A stretch of DNA of 49,424 nucleotides, from contig JAGWHJ010000007.1 in the NCBI GenBank assembly GCA_028866835.1, forward strand, positions 1-49,424, read 5' to 3'. The notes beneath the pieces are model-generated. The model worked only from the letters and a program-made list of their open reading frames with translations. It was not told the DNA's origin and ran no database searches. The position numbers were made by a program, and so were the translations under genes. Positions 21,882 through 29,517 of this stretch are shown piece by piece (within the stretch, counting starts at the first letter, position 1; each line of letters starts with the position of its first letter). The DNA is from Microcaldota archaeon (GTDB lineage: Archaea; Micrarchaeota; Micrarchaeia; Micrarchaeales; CABMGC01).

Positions 21882-21927
21882 ACATATCCCATTTTCTGGT
21901 CAAGTAATTCCTTATAAAGAAAAGTAT

Positions 21928-22518
21928 TTAAATGTTGCTGGCGGCGTGCCCACGACTATCCCCCGATTGCAGCCTGGAAAGCTCGTTCGCAAGGCCCTCA
22001 ACCTGTATGCGCGCAACATCCTGCTTCTTCCTGAAGTCAGGGAGCAGCGAGTTCGCGAAGCGCATGTGAAGCGTGGAATCGTAGATGTCCAGCATTATGT
22101 CATAATAGTGTGCGGCCTTGCGCATCTCGTTCCTGCGCATGGCATCGAGCGCCTCCCTCTTGAGCTCGCCAACAACGTCCATCATTCCGAGCAGGTATGC
22201 GGGTTCGCCTGAGCCCACCTCGCCCATCGTAGCTATTCTCCCATGGGCGAGCACGGAGAAGAGCATAACAGCCTCGGTGTACTCCTGGTGTGCCTGAAGC
22301 GTGTAGTACTCAAAGCCTGGCTCAAGCCTCTTTATCCTGACTATGCCCGCCTTTAGCTGGGCGATCATGCGCTTTGCAGCAGGCATCTGCCTCGCGTGCA
22401 TCATTGATATGGCCTTGCCGCATATGCGTATGTTCTCCCTTGAAAGCCTCATTATCTCGTCGCGCCTGTTCTCCAGCGAGACGAGCTTCTTCTCTATCCT
22501 CGGAATGTCCTTTATCAT
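21928..22518 (-). CDS. Translin family protein
   Basis: 196 residues, all-helical. The family pattern is clear in the second half: HQEYTEAVMLFSVL, then PAYLLGMMDVVGELKREALD, then MLDIYDSTLHMRFANSLLPDFRKKQDVARIQVE. These match the translin/TRAX fold, whose eukaryotic members form the C3PO ribonuclease and act on tRNA leaders and small RNAs; archaeal translins can form octamers with RNase activity. The start codon overlaps the stop of the OGG1-like gene by four bases (ATGA), so the two are translated from one message. Confidence 0.82.
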   Translation of the reverse strand: MIKDIPRIEKKLVSLENRRDEIMRLSRENIRICGKAISMMHARQMPAAKRMIAQLKAGIVRIKRLEPGFEYYTLQAHQEYTEAVMLFSVLAHGRIATMGEVGSGEPAYLLGMMDVVGELKREALDAMRRNEMRKAAHYYDIMLDIYDSTLHMRFANSLLPDFRKKQDVARIQVEGLANELSRLQSGDSRGHAASNI

Positions 22519-23381
22519 CGTACAACCCTCCTTCCGTATTCGAATATGTATTGCTGGGCATAACCTCTATAGTCTTTCCATCGCTCGTCGGCGAAGTCGT
22601 GTATCCTGTTTACCGTGCGCTTCCTCCCGTTGAAGTACACCTTCTCGACAACGCGCTTCACCCAGAGGTCTATCGGGAAGGCCTCGAGCTTCTTGTAGCC
22701 GAAGAGGAGTATGCAGTCGGCGACCTTGTCCCCTACGCCATCTATCTCGAGGAGCGCCTCCTTCGCGCTGTCATAGTCCTTGTTGGACAGGCTGTCGAGG
22801 TCCACCTGCTCAAGGCAGGATCTCGCTGCGCTCCTTATGTATTTGTCGCGGAAGCCGGTGCCGCATGAACGTATGTCGGCAAGGCTTGCATCTGCCAGCG
22901 CCGATGGCTGCGGGAAGAGCCTAAGTTCACGGCCTTCATATGAAACGGGCTCGCCGAACCTCCCTATCAGGTTTTTTGTTATCAGGCGTATGCGCTTCAT
23001 GTTGTTGAACTGAGAGATGATGAAGCAGAGCGTAGCCTCCCAGGGATCGTTGTGTGTTATTCGCATGCCCCTGAGGCTGCTTATGGCCGAGCTCATGAAG
23101 GGATCGGTGCCTATGCTGCCGTACACGCTCTCCATGTCGTCCCCAAGCCCAAGCCTTTTCGAGACTTCGGCGTCCAGCTCCCTCTTCGAATAGCCGTAGC
23201 CCGACCAGCCAAGACGGCTCCCTCCGTTGCTACCCTTTTTGGATACTACCTGGATAAAGCCCTTACCGGTGACGAAGCTCAGGGCCTCCTTATTATTATC
23301 CATAATATAATCCCCGAAGAAGGTCAGCGGCTGGCCGCTCTCTATTGTCAGCCTCATATCAAAGTCGTTTACATCCAGCAT
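22515..23381 (-). CDS. ogg: OGG1-type 8-oxoguanine DNA glycosylase/lyase
   Basis: 288 residues. The enzyme removes 8-oxoguanine from DNA and nicks the strand. The N-terminal beta domain is followed by the helix-hairpin-helix and Gly/Pro/Asp region: LEIDGVGDKVADCILLFGY with the catalytic Lys219, and FPIDLWVKRVVEKVYF with the catalytic Asp238. The block CFIISQFNNMKRI matches the NNN-x-x-R-I segment that contacts the base opposite the lesion. Length and an N-terminal domain before the HhH indicate the OGG1 branch and not the shorter archaeal AGOG or Ogg2 types. It is the upstream gene of a two-gene unit with translin. Confidence 0.9.
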   Translation of the reverse strand: MLDVNDFDMRLTIESGQPLTFFGDYIMDNNKEALSFVTGKGFIQVVSKKGSNGGSRLGWSGYGYSKRELDAEVSKRLGLGDDMESVYGSIGTDPFMSSAISSLRGMRITHNDPWEATLCFIISQFNNMKRIRLITKNLIGRFGEPVSYEGRELRLFPQPSALADASLADIRSCGTGFRDKYIRSAARSCLEQVDLDSLSNKDYDSAKEALLEIDGVGDKVADCILLFGYKKLEAFPIDLWVKRVVEKVYFNGRKRTVNRIHDFADERWKDYRGYAQQYIFEYGRRVVR

Positions 23382-23488
23382 AAGGAATCATTTGGTAATT
23401 GGATAAAGACATTAAAAAGAGTATTTCTTTTTTTTTTTATGAAAGTCATATATATCAGAAGATTGCAATCAGACAGTGCTGTGATCCA

Positions 23489-24088
23489 ATGGCTTTTACT
23501 GAAAGGAGATCCCAAAGAAATGCACCCCTAAGGGAGCACTTCGACGCTATGTTAAGCATTTTAAGAACCATAGATGGCGACGTTCCAGACATGCAAGCGT
23601 TCAGGGGGCGACAATTTTTGGGTATTGTAGGCCCACTTGATGTTGGCGATGCACTTACTTTGATATCCAGGATAAGGGAAGAGGACTTGGTCAGCCAGGC
23701 CGAGAAGGCACTCCGAGCTTCTGGTTACGACAAGGATGAGCTATTCGCGGTTGCTTTCATGGCCGAGAATTTGGGTCTGGACCTGAACGAAAGGCGGTCC
23801 CCATCCAGAGCCATCCTAAGGGAGCGCTTTGATGCTGCATTAGGCATACTAAGGACCGCTGACGAAGACCCGCCCACCCTCCACATACTCAAGGCACGTT
23901 TGTATCTGCAAATTATAGAGTCGCTTGAGGTTAATGAGGTCTCTACTTTGGTGCGCAGGATAAAAGATGAAGGGCTGCTCCGCCAGGCAAGGATGGTGTT
24001 TAGGCACAGCGATTGGTTTCCTGATCCCGGCATTGATGATCATGAGGCAGCAGACCATATCATAAGATCTGAATATAACCCAAACTAG
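23489..24088 (+). CDS. Protein with two copies of a ~75-residue helical module
   Basis: 199 residues, not recognised. It is made of two copies of a helical module: ERRSQRNAPLREHFDAMLSI and ERRSPSRAILRERFDAALGI mark the starts. Each continues with L-R-T-x-D-x-D-x-P, a helix with a (R/K)-x-x-x-L-x-I-(I/V) pattern, S/PL-(D/E)-V-x-(D/E), a helix ending in RI-(R/K)-(E/D)-E, and L-x-x-Q-A. A third copy is the whole of the next gene. The open frame extends upstream to 23399, but a TATA box (CATATATATC, 23447-23456) places transcription start near 23478, so the ATG at 23489 is used. No enzyme or DNA-binding motif is visible; an all-helical repeat scaffold is likely. Confidence 0.62.
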   Translation: MAFTERRSQRNAPLREHFDAMLSILRTIDGDVPDMQAFRGRQFLGIVGPLDVGDALTLISRIREEDLVSQAEKALRASGYDKDELFAVAFMAENLGLDLNERRSPSRAILRERFDAALGILRTADEDPPTLHILKARLYLQIIESLEVNEVSTLVRRIKDEGLLRQARMVFRHSDWFPDPGIDDHEAADHIIRSEYNPN

Positions 24089-24096
24089 ACGATACA

Positions 24097-24438
24097 ATGA
24101 AATTAAACGAAAGAAGGTTGCCCAAGAATGCGGCTCTAAGGGAGCAGTTCGACGAGGCGTTCATGATACTTAGGAACTTCGGCGATGATACCCCAAGGAT
24201 GCAGACCGAAAAGATAAGGGCATTCGGCGCCATTGTCAGGTCGCTTGATGCGCGAGATGCTGTTAAGCTGGCCGTCAGGATTAACCAGGAGGGTTTAGGG
24301 GAACAAGTGGCTGCAATTGCCGAGATCATAAGTGCTGATTCTGGAATACATGTTGCTGCGGTGATAGTGGTGGACCCTGAAACTATGAGAAGGGCGCTGT
24401 ATAACCACATCATAAGGGAAGGATATTCGGATAATTAG
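24097..24438 (+). CDS. Single-copy paralogue of the preceding helical module
   Basis: 113 residues, starting 8 bases after the stop of the previous gene. ERRLPKNAALREQFDEAFMI, followed by LRNFGDDTPRMQTEKIRAFG and IVRSLDARDAVKLAVRINQE, gives the third copy of the module seen twice in the gene to the left. A C-terminal part of about 35 residues (VAAVIVVDPETMRRALYNH) is not shared. The two genes are certainly related by duplication and are likely one operon. Function unknown. Confidence 0.62.
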   Translation: MKLNERRLPKNAALREQFDEAFMILRNFGDDTPRMQTEKIRAFGAIVRSLDARDAVKLAVRINQEGLGEQVAAIAEIISADSGIHVAAVIVVDPETMRRALYNHIIREGYSDN

Positions 24439-24463
24439 GAAGCAAGGCCTTCCCCTTCTGCAC

Positions 24464-24493
24464 CCACAATAAGTTATACCACAATAAGTTATA
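24464..24493 (+). repeat. Perfect 15-bp tandem duplication before glyS
   Basis: CCACAATAAGTTATA occurs twice in a row (24464-24478 and 24479-24493). The second copy forms part of the TATA box (GTTATATAATG) of the glycyl-tRNA synthetase gene, so the duplication produces two TATA-like sites 15 bases apart. Confidence 0.7.
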
Positions 24494-24536
24494 TAATGAC
24501 CTTAATACATAGTATGCAAGATTACAGGTCCTGTCC

Positions 24537-26036
24537 ATGAACCTTGATGACCTTGTGGCGCTTGCAAAGAGCAGAGGCCTATTCTGGCCTGCGGCTGAGA
24601 TCTACGGAGGGAGCGCCGGCTTCTACGACTACGGCCACGTTGGCGCCCTTCTGAAGAAGCGCTTCGAGAATGTCTGGACCTCGTATTTCGTCGACCAGGG
24701 GGACAACTACTATATCCTCGATGCCGCTCACATACTTCCGGAGAAGCCGTTGATAGCCTCAGGGCATGCGGCGTTGTTCAATGACATACTCATACAGTGC
24801 ACCAAGTGCAAGACGTACTTCCGCGCAGACGTCCTCCTCAGCGAGCTGGGCGTCAAGGTATCGGAGGGCGCAACAGCGGCGCAGATAGACGAGCTTATCG
24901 AGAAGGAGCACGTCAAGTGCCCCAAGTGCAAGGGCGCGATGGCAAAGACGAAGCCCTTCAACATGATGTTCGATGTGTATCTGGGTCCGGAGCGGTCCGA
25001 GAAGGGCTACCTTCGGCCCGAGACCGCGCAATCGGTATATCTCAACTTCTTCCGTGAGTTCAATATCCTGAGGAAGAAGTTGCCGATGGGACTCGCACTC
25101 ATAGGCAAGGCCTACCGGAACGAGATCTCCCCCAGGCAGGGACTTTACAGGATGCGAGAGCTGACACAGGCCGAGCTGCAGATATTCTTCGACCCAGAAA
25201 CATGGGACTTCGACCTGGGCAAGGTTTCTGACAGGAAGCTGAACGTCTTCTTCTACGAGGCCAAGGATGCTCAGAGGATTACCGTAAAGGAGATTGTGGA
25301 GAGGCACAAGGTCCCGAAATTCTACGCGTACCACATGGCGCTTATAGACATATTCTACACCGACATACTGAAAATACCAGAATCAAAGTTCAGGTTCTTC
25401 GAGAAGGGCGGGGACAGCAAGGCCTTCTACAACAAGCTCCACATGGACATAGAAGTGGATGTCGAGAGCTGGGGCGGCTTCAAGGAGGTCGGCGGTCTGC
25501 ACTACAGGACCGATTACGACCTCAAGTCGCATTCGAAAGGCTCAAACCAGGACCTCTCCGTCAACATGAACGGCAGGAAGTTCATGCCAAACGTGCTCGA
25601 GCTCAGCTTTGGCGTCGACAGGAACGTATGGATGCTCGTGGACCTGCACTTCGAGAAATCCGAAGACAGGACGGTATTGAAGCTGCCCGCGTACCTCGCG
25701 CCGTTCTCCGCCGGAGTATTCCCATTGCAGCACGACGAGAATATAGAGCGCGTAGCGCAGTCCATACACAAGAGGCTGAGGACGGAGTTCAAGGTGGAGT
25801 ACGACGACGCCGGTTCGATAGGCAGAAGGTACGCGCGCATGGATGAGATAGGCACGCCCTTCTGCATAACCGTGGATTTCGATACGGTCGAGAAGAGCTC
25901 GCCGAACCACGAGACTGTCACGGTGCGTTTCCGCGATGAGAAGAAGCAGGAGCGTGTCAAGATAAGCGATCTTAACCAATTCCTTTACGGTCATGTGCAT
26001 CATGATAGCTCAAAATCGCACCCTTCTTTCATGTAA
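24537..26036 (+). CDS. glyS: Glycyl-tRNA synthetase, archaeal/eukaryotic class II type
   Basis: 499 residues. It charges tRNA-Gly with glycine. The N-terminal region (RGLFWPAAEIYGGSAGFYDY) and the motif 2 region (AYRNEISPRQGLYRMRELTQ) are those of the alpha2 dimeric GlyRS of archaea and eukaryotes. Motif 3 lies in VLELSFGVDRNVWMLV. A zinc-binding-like insert holds two CxxC pairs (CTKCKTYF at about 88, CPKCKGAM at about 128). The anticodon-binding domain is at the C-terminus (KLPAYLAPFSAGVFPLQHDE onward). The start is fixed by the spacing to the TATA box at 24488-24498. It is slightly short compared with the usual 550 or more residues. Confidence 0.96.
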   Translation: MNLDDLVALAKSRGLFWPAAEIYGGSAGFYDYGHVGALLKKRFENVWTSYFVDQGDNYYILDAAHILPEKPLIASGHAALFNDILIQCTKCKTYFRADVLLSELGVKVSEGATAAQIDELIEKEHVKCPKCKGAMAKTKPFNMMFDVYLGPERSEKGYLRPETAQSVYLNFFREFNILRKKLPMGLALIGKAYRNEISPRQGLYRMRELTQAELQIFFDPETWDFDLGKVSDRKLNVFFYEAKDAQRITVKEIVERHKVPKFYAYHMALIDIFYTDILKIPESKFRFFEKGGDSKAFYNKLHMDIEVDVESWGGFKEVGGLHYRTDYDLKSHSKGSNQDLSVNMNGRKFMPNVLELSFGVDRNVWMLVDLHFEKSEDRTVLKLPAYLAPFSAGVFPLQHDENIERVAQSIHKRLRTEFKVEYDDAGSIGRRYARMDEIGTPFCITVDFDTVEKSSPNHETVTVRFRDEKKQERVKISDLNQFLYGHVHHDSSKSHPSFM

Positions 26037-26108
26037 ATCGGCCAAAAACCGCAGATTTAATACCTGCCCCAATTTTTACGTCGTACAATGACGGCGCCTA
26101 ATCAAAGA

Positions 26109-26155
26109 AACCGAAATCGAACCGAAACGTAAGACAGCTATTAAATACCTTACGT
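26109..26155 (+). promoter_or_regulatory. Repeats and inverted repeat around the promoter of the membrane wHTH gene
   Basis: AACCGAAA occurs at 26109-26116 and 26120-26127, 11 bases (one helical turn) apart. ACGTAAG (26127-26133) and CTTACGT (26149-26155) form a 7-bp inverted repeat with 15 bases between, and the TATA element CTATTAAATAC lies in that spacer. A regulator binding the repeat would block TBP, so self-repression by the downstream wHTH protein is plausible. Confidence 0.45.
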
Positions 26156-26181
26156 GAGCTATAAAGGTACGTTTATCTGCG

Positions 26182-28059
26182 GTGGGGAATGCACCCGCAG
26201 CTGAATATGTGATTGAAATGGGAAAGACCTTCGAGACAAAGAGGCGTATACTTCAATTGTTAAAGTCCGGGAACAGGACACCTACCGAGATATACAAGAT
26301 GCTGAATCTTGCACCGTCAACCGTGAGCCAGCACCTGAAGGAACTGAAGGAGGCTGGGCAAGTAGAGGAATACTTCGATGAGCATTTCAGGAACATAAAG
26401 TATTACGGACTGCGCGTCCAGCAGGCGCATCCGATTGCGGTGCAGCAAAAGGCCGCAAGGGATGCAACCTACCTGAGATACGGTATGGGCGCTATAATAA
26501 TAATTGCAATACTTGGCATTGCGTACTTTGCCCTGGCAAGCGGCAGCGTGCAAGGCCAGGCGCTGGCATACTCATCGCAGCCGCAGGTTGTGCAGATGCT
26601 CCTGACCGATCCGCCGCACGTTCCAAACGGGACAACATCCCTTCTGGTTTCGTACTCTGCCCTGGCTCTTGCAGTGAGCAACAGCAGCGGTAAAGGGATC
26701 ATAAAACTCAACTCAAGCGGCAAAGTCGACCTCATGGGCTTGATCAATGCAAGCACTTTGCTCTCAAACGCAAAGATACCTGCTAATACAGCGGTTCAGG
26801 CGGTCGCCTTCGACATATCTAATGCTTCAATAACAATAAGCGGCACAACGTATCCGCTTCTTGTATCAAAGGGCCACATAGTGGCCAATGTGACTGGCAA
26901 TTCCACGTCAACAAATTCGACCATCCTGTTAGACTTCTCGCCCACCGTTGCCGTCATATACACAAACAGCTCGCCTGTGTTCGTACTGGTCCCTTCAATA
27001 AGGACAATAAGGATACCTGGCATAGTACTGAAGGAGAACGGTTCCTACTCGGTACCGAGGCCGCTCAACATCACAGAGAGGATGCATCTCGAGCACGTGC
27101 GCGCCAACATCACCATATCCAACGCGTCCCTGAGCACAGGCGACAACATAACGACGATACACGTCACCGTTACCGACAACTCCAACCAGAGCGTCACCCT
27201 CGAGCACCTTTTCATACTGGGCAATGAGACGATAAACCTGAACCTGAGCACCATGAACCAGGACATGCCTTACATACCTGTCCCGCCAAACGTGCCTGAT
27301 CTGGGCATCGGCGTGAACACATCCGGAAACGCGCAGGTAGCCCAGAATATGGGAATGGACATTAACACATCTGGGCCTGTGGTGATTGCGCAGAATCTAG
27401 GCGTTGGCACGAACGCATCAGGGGCTGTCCAAGTTGCTGAGGGAGACATGCATGTCTCCATGGGCATGAATGACACCGGGTCCATGGGTCCGGGCTCATT
27501 CGGTCATGCCTTCATAATTACCTCAGGAAACTTGAGCGCAGAAGAGCATATGGGTTGGAACAGGATGAACTGGAGCAACCCCAACGACACCATCCTGAGC
27601 AGCTTCCTTGGGCATGGGATGCCCGGCATATCCGGAGACCTGCATTCGATCGAAGGCATCAGGCTCAACGCCAGCGCGCAGGGCCATGTGGATGAAGGGA
27701 TAAGCGAGGCCCAGGGGCTGATGGCGAACATCGTCAAGTACCGCGTCGTTGCATTCTTCATCGGCCAGAATGGCACCCTCACATTGCCTGAACTCCAGCC
27801 TTGCGAGATCCACGGCAATGTCCATGCCAGCGCCAATTCGAGCATCTCCCATGTAGAGATAAACTGCGTAAACGGCAACGACTTTGGGGCGGGCGGCTAC
27901 ACGCTGGCTCCAGGAAAGTCCGTCACGCTTACATTCACCGGACATCTTGCGCCGACCGACAGGAGGCTTGTGCTCAACGTCCAGTCAGGAGCAAGGTACA
28001 AGGTGACGGTGATGGGAAACGAGGGCGCATACGCCACAGCTAACGTCACAGCAGGATAA
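26182..28059 (+). CDS. Membrane-spanning winged-helix regulator with large outer domain (DUF4382-like)
   Basis: 625 residues from GTG at 26182; the ATG at 26218 (residue 13) is an alternative start. Residues about 15-80 are an ArsR-type winged helix (TPTEIYKMLNLAPSTVSQHL, then a wing ending in NIKYYGLR). One membrane helix follows (about 100-119, YGMGAIIIIAILGIAYFAL). The outer part of about 500 residues begins with a region matching DUF4382 (VVQMLLTDPPHVPNGTTSL; KVDLMGLINASTLL; TAVQAVAFDISNASITI). It also has three short repeats around (V/I)N(T/A)SG-x-x-x-(V/I)AQ at about 374-420 and many N-x-S/T sequons. This is a one-component membrane receptor layout: sensing outside, DNA binding inside. 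Ligand and targets unknown. Confidence 0.82.
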   Translation: MGNAPAAEYVIEMGKTFETKRRILQLLKSGNRTPTEIYKMLNLAPSTVSQHLKELKEAGQVEEYFDEHFRNIKYYGLRVQQAHPIAVQQKAARDATYLRYGMGAIIIIAILGIAYFALASGSVQGQALAYSSQPQVVQMLLTDPPHVPNGTTSLLVSYSALALAVSNSSGKGIIKLNSSGKVDLMGLINASTLLSNAKIPANTAVQAVAFDISNASITISGTTYPLLVSKGHIVANVTGNSTSTNSTILLDFSPTVAVIYTNSSPVFVLVPSIRTIRIPGIVLKENGSYSVPRPLNITERMHLEHVRANITISNASLSTGDNITTIHVTVTDNSNQSVTLEHLFILGNETINLNLSTMNQDMPYIPVPPNVPDLGIGVNTSGNAQVAQNMGMDINTSGPVVIAQNLGVGTNASGAVQVAEGDMHVSMGMNDTGSMGPGSFGHAFIITSGNLSAEEHMGWNRMNWSNPNDTILSSFLGHGMPGISGDLHSIEGIRLNASAQGHVDEGISEAQGLMANIVKYRVVAFFIGQNGTLTLPELQPCEIHGNVHASANSSISHVEINCVNGNDFGAGGYTLAPGKSVTLTFTGHLAPTDRRLVLNVQSGARYKVTVMGNEGAYATANVTAG

Positions 28060-28071
28060 CGCTTTTCTTTC

Positions 28072-28115
28072 CAGGCTGGCAAGATGCACGGATGCCATCC
28101 CCAGACGCCAGCCTG
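28072..28115. other. Inverted repeat, 9-bp arms
   Basis: CAGGCTGGC (28072-28080) and GCCAGCCTG (28107-28115) pair perfectly; a second small hairpin (GGAT-gcc-ATCC) lies in the 26-base loop. It starts 12 bases after the stop of the membrane wHTH gene. A terminator or a 3' stability element is possible; there is only a weak pyrimidine tract after it. Confidence 0.5.
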
Positions 28116-28197
28116 CCTTTCTTCTGCAGCCTTCTCATGGGCACTAGAAACGAAGATTTATGATACTTGACTTACAAAGGAATCTGAGGTCCTTCAC

Positions 28198-28995
28198 TTG
28201 AAAAAAGAGAGCCCAGAGGAGAAGAGGAGGCGTCTCATAATGCTCGCAAAGGCGAGCGTGAGCCAGGCATATTCAACAGGCGAGCATTCCGTCATGCAGG
28301 CGATAGGCTCGTACAACGAATCGGAGCGCATAAGGAACCTCCTGCACGAGAAGCTCGAGGAGTGGTACGGCATATACTTCCCCGAGCTCAAGCTCTCGAA
28401 CCAGCTGTCATATGCAAGGTTCGTGGCCGAGTTCGGAATGAACAAGAAGAGCATAGAAATGGAGAGGCTCGAGAGGCTGCTGGGCGAGGCCTCGAAGGAC
28501 GTGCTCTCAAGGGCTGGCACGAGCATAGGGAGGGAGCCCACCGAGAAGGAGTTCGAGATGCTGAGGAGCCTTGCTAATGCGGAGCTCCAGATGGACGAGC
28601 TGCAGCAGGGGCTTGACAGATACCTTGACGCAGCGACAAAGGAGCTCATGCCCAACATAGTGTACCTGATAGACTACAAGATAGCCGCTGAGCTGCTCGC
28701 AAAGGCTGGATCGCTCACAAGGCTGGCAAACATGCCAGCGGGCACGATACAGCTCCTCGGCGCTGAGAAGGCTCTTTTCAAGCACATAAAGTTCCATTCG
28801 AAGCCGCCGAAGTACGGCGTGCTGTACAAGCTGCCGCAGATCAACACCGCTCCAAAGGGCGATCGCGGAAGGATGGCAAGGGTTTACGCGACCAAGATAA
28901 GCATAGCCGCCAGGGCCGACGCATACTCAAAGAACTTCATAGCGAAGAAGCTCAAGGAGCAGCTTGACAAGGCCCTGAAGAGGCATCATAAATAG
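28198..28995 (+). CDS. nop5: Nop5/Nop56/58 family C/D RNP protein, short form
   Basis: 265 residues from TTG, with GAGGT seven bases upstream. The coiled-coil part (SVMQAIGSYNESERIRNLLH, then LEEWYGIYFPEL) and the NOP domain (LAKAGSLTRLANMPAGTIQLLGAEKALFKH, then GDRGRMARVYATKISIAARAD) are clear. The protein binds the C/D guide RNA-L7Ae complex and positions fibrillarin for 2'-O-methylation of rRNA and tRNA. Archaeal Nop5 is usually near 370-400 residues and begins with a fibrillarin-binding domain of about 120 residues. That domain is not encoded here, and the frame upstream closes at a TGA 27 bases before the start. Fibrillarin is not next to it, unlike in many archaea. Confidence 0.9.
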   Translation: MKKESPEEKRRRLIMLAKASVSQAYSTGEHSVMQAIGSYNESERIRNLLHEKLEEWYGIYFPELKLSNQLSYARFVAEFGMNKKSIEMERLERLLGEASKDVLSRAGTSIGREPTEKEFEMLRSLANAELQMDELQQGLDRYLDAATKELMPNIVYLIDYKIAAELLAKAGSLTRLANMPAGTIQLLGAEKALFKHIKFHSKPPKYGVLYKLPQINTAPKGDRGRMARVYATKISIAARADAYSKNFIAKKLKEQLDKALKRHHK

Positions 28996-29001
28996 CCTTC
29001 A

Positions 29002-29331
29002 TCATCCAGGGCGCCTGAACTGACGTTCTCTTTCCTTTGGCATAGGATCCCTGATCGGCGGCATGAAAACGAAGGTCCTCTTGTTCGGGCCGCCACCGTT
29101 CCTGTGCGCACCGCGGTATTCGAGGCCGAATGCTATTATCATGGACAGGTCATCCCTCGTGACGGCATGCGTCGTCAAGCCAAGGCCCTTGCTCACCCTG
29201 CCCACGATCTCGACATCCGCATGCCTCCTTGTCTTCAGGAGCGCGGACCTGAGCACCTCTATATCGCCACTGCGTTGCTGCCTTGCCAAAACCGCCATTG
29301 CATACCTTCCTGGATGAGGAGCAATGGCCAC
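29002..29331 (-). CDS. Small basic protein of unknown function
   Basis: 109 residues from GTG at 29331; an ATG 11 codons on (29298) is an alternative start. Not recognised. The composition is mixed alpha/beta with an Arg/Pro-rich end (PPIRDPMPKERERQFRRPG). The core IEVLRSALLKTRRHADVEIV followed by TRDDLSMIIAFGLEYRG looks like a real folded domain. It is convergent with nop5 (6 bases between stops). Two plus-strand frames overlap it, but the minus frame has the more protein-like sequence. Confidence 0.5.
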   Translation of the reverse strand: MAIAPHPGRYAMAVLARQQRSGDIEVLRSALLKTRRHADVEIVGRVSKGLGLTTHAVTRDDLSMIIAFGLEYRGAHRNGGGPNKRTFVFMPPIRDPMPKERERQFRRPG

Positions 29332-29517
29332 CGAAAGTTCTTAAAGCTAACCTGCAAGTACGTTACATTCCGAAGGAAAAGTCCCAAAGTAACAGGCTCG
29401 TCTATCAGTTTTGCCCAAGGTTTTAATGCCTGTTTGAAGCGGATTTTGACTTTCTTATAACCAAGTGATAAGCTTTAAATAGCTTCGGGGCATAATAGTC
29501 CTTTAGGTTAGATATAA

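Noticed and set aside
23428-23438. Run of 11 T as a terminator
   Set aside because: It lies on the plus strand before a start and behind no plus-strand gene; more likely part of the AT-rich promoter spacer.
24759-25334. 191-codon frame opposite glyS
   Set aside because: Mirror frame of a conserved synthetase gene; no ribosome-binding site.
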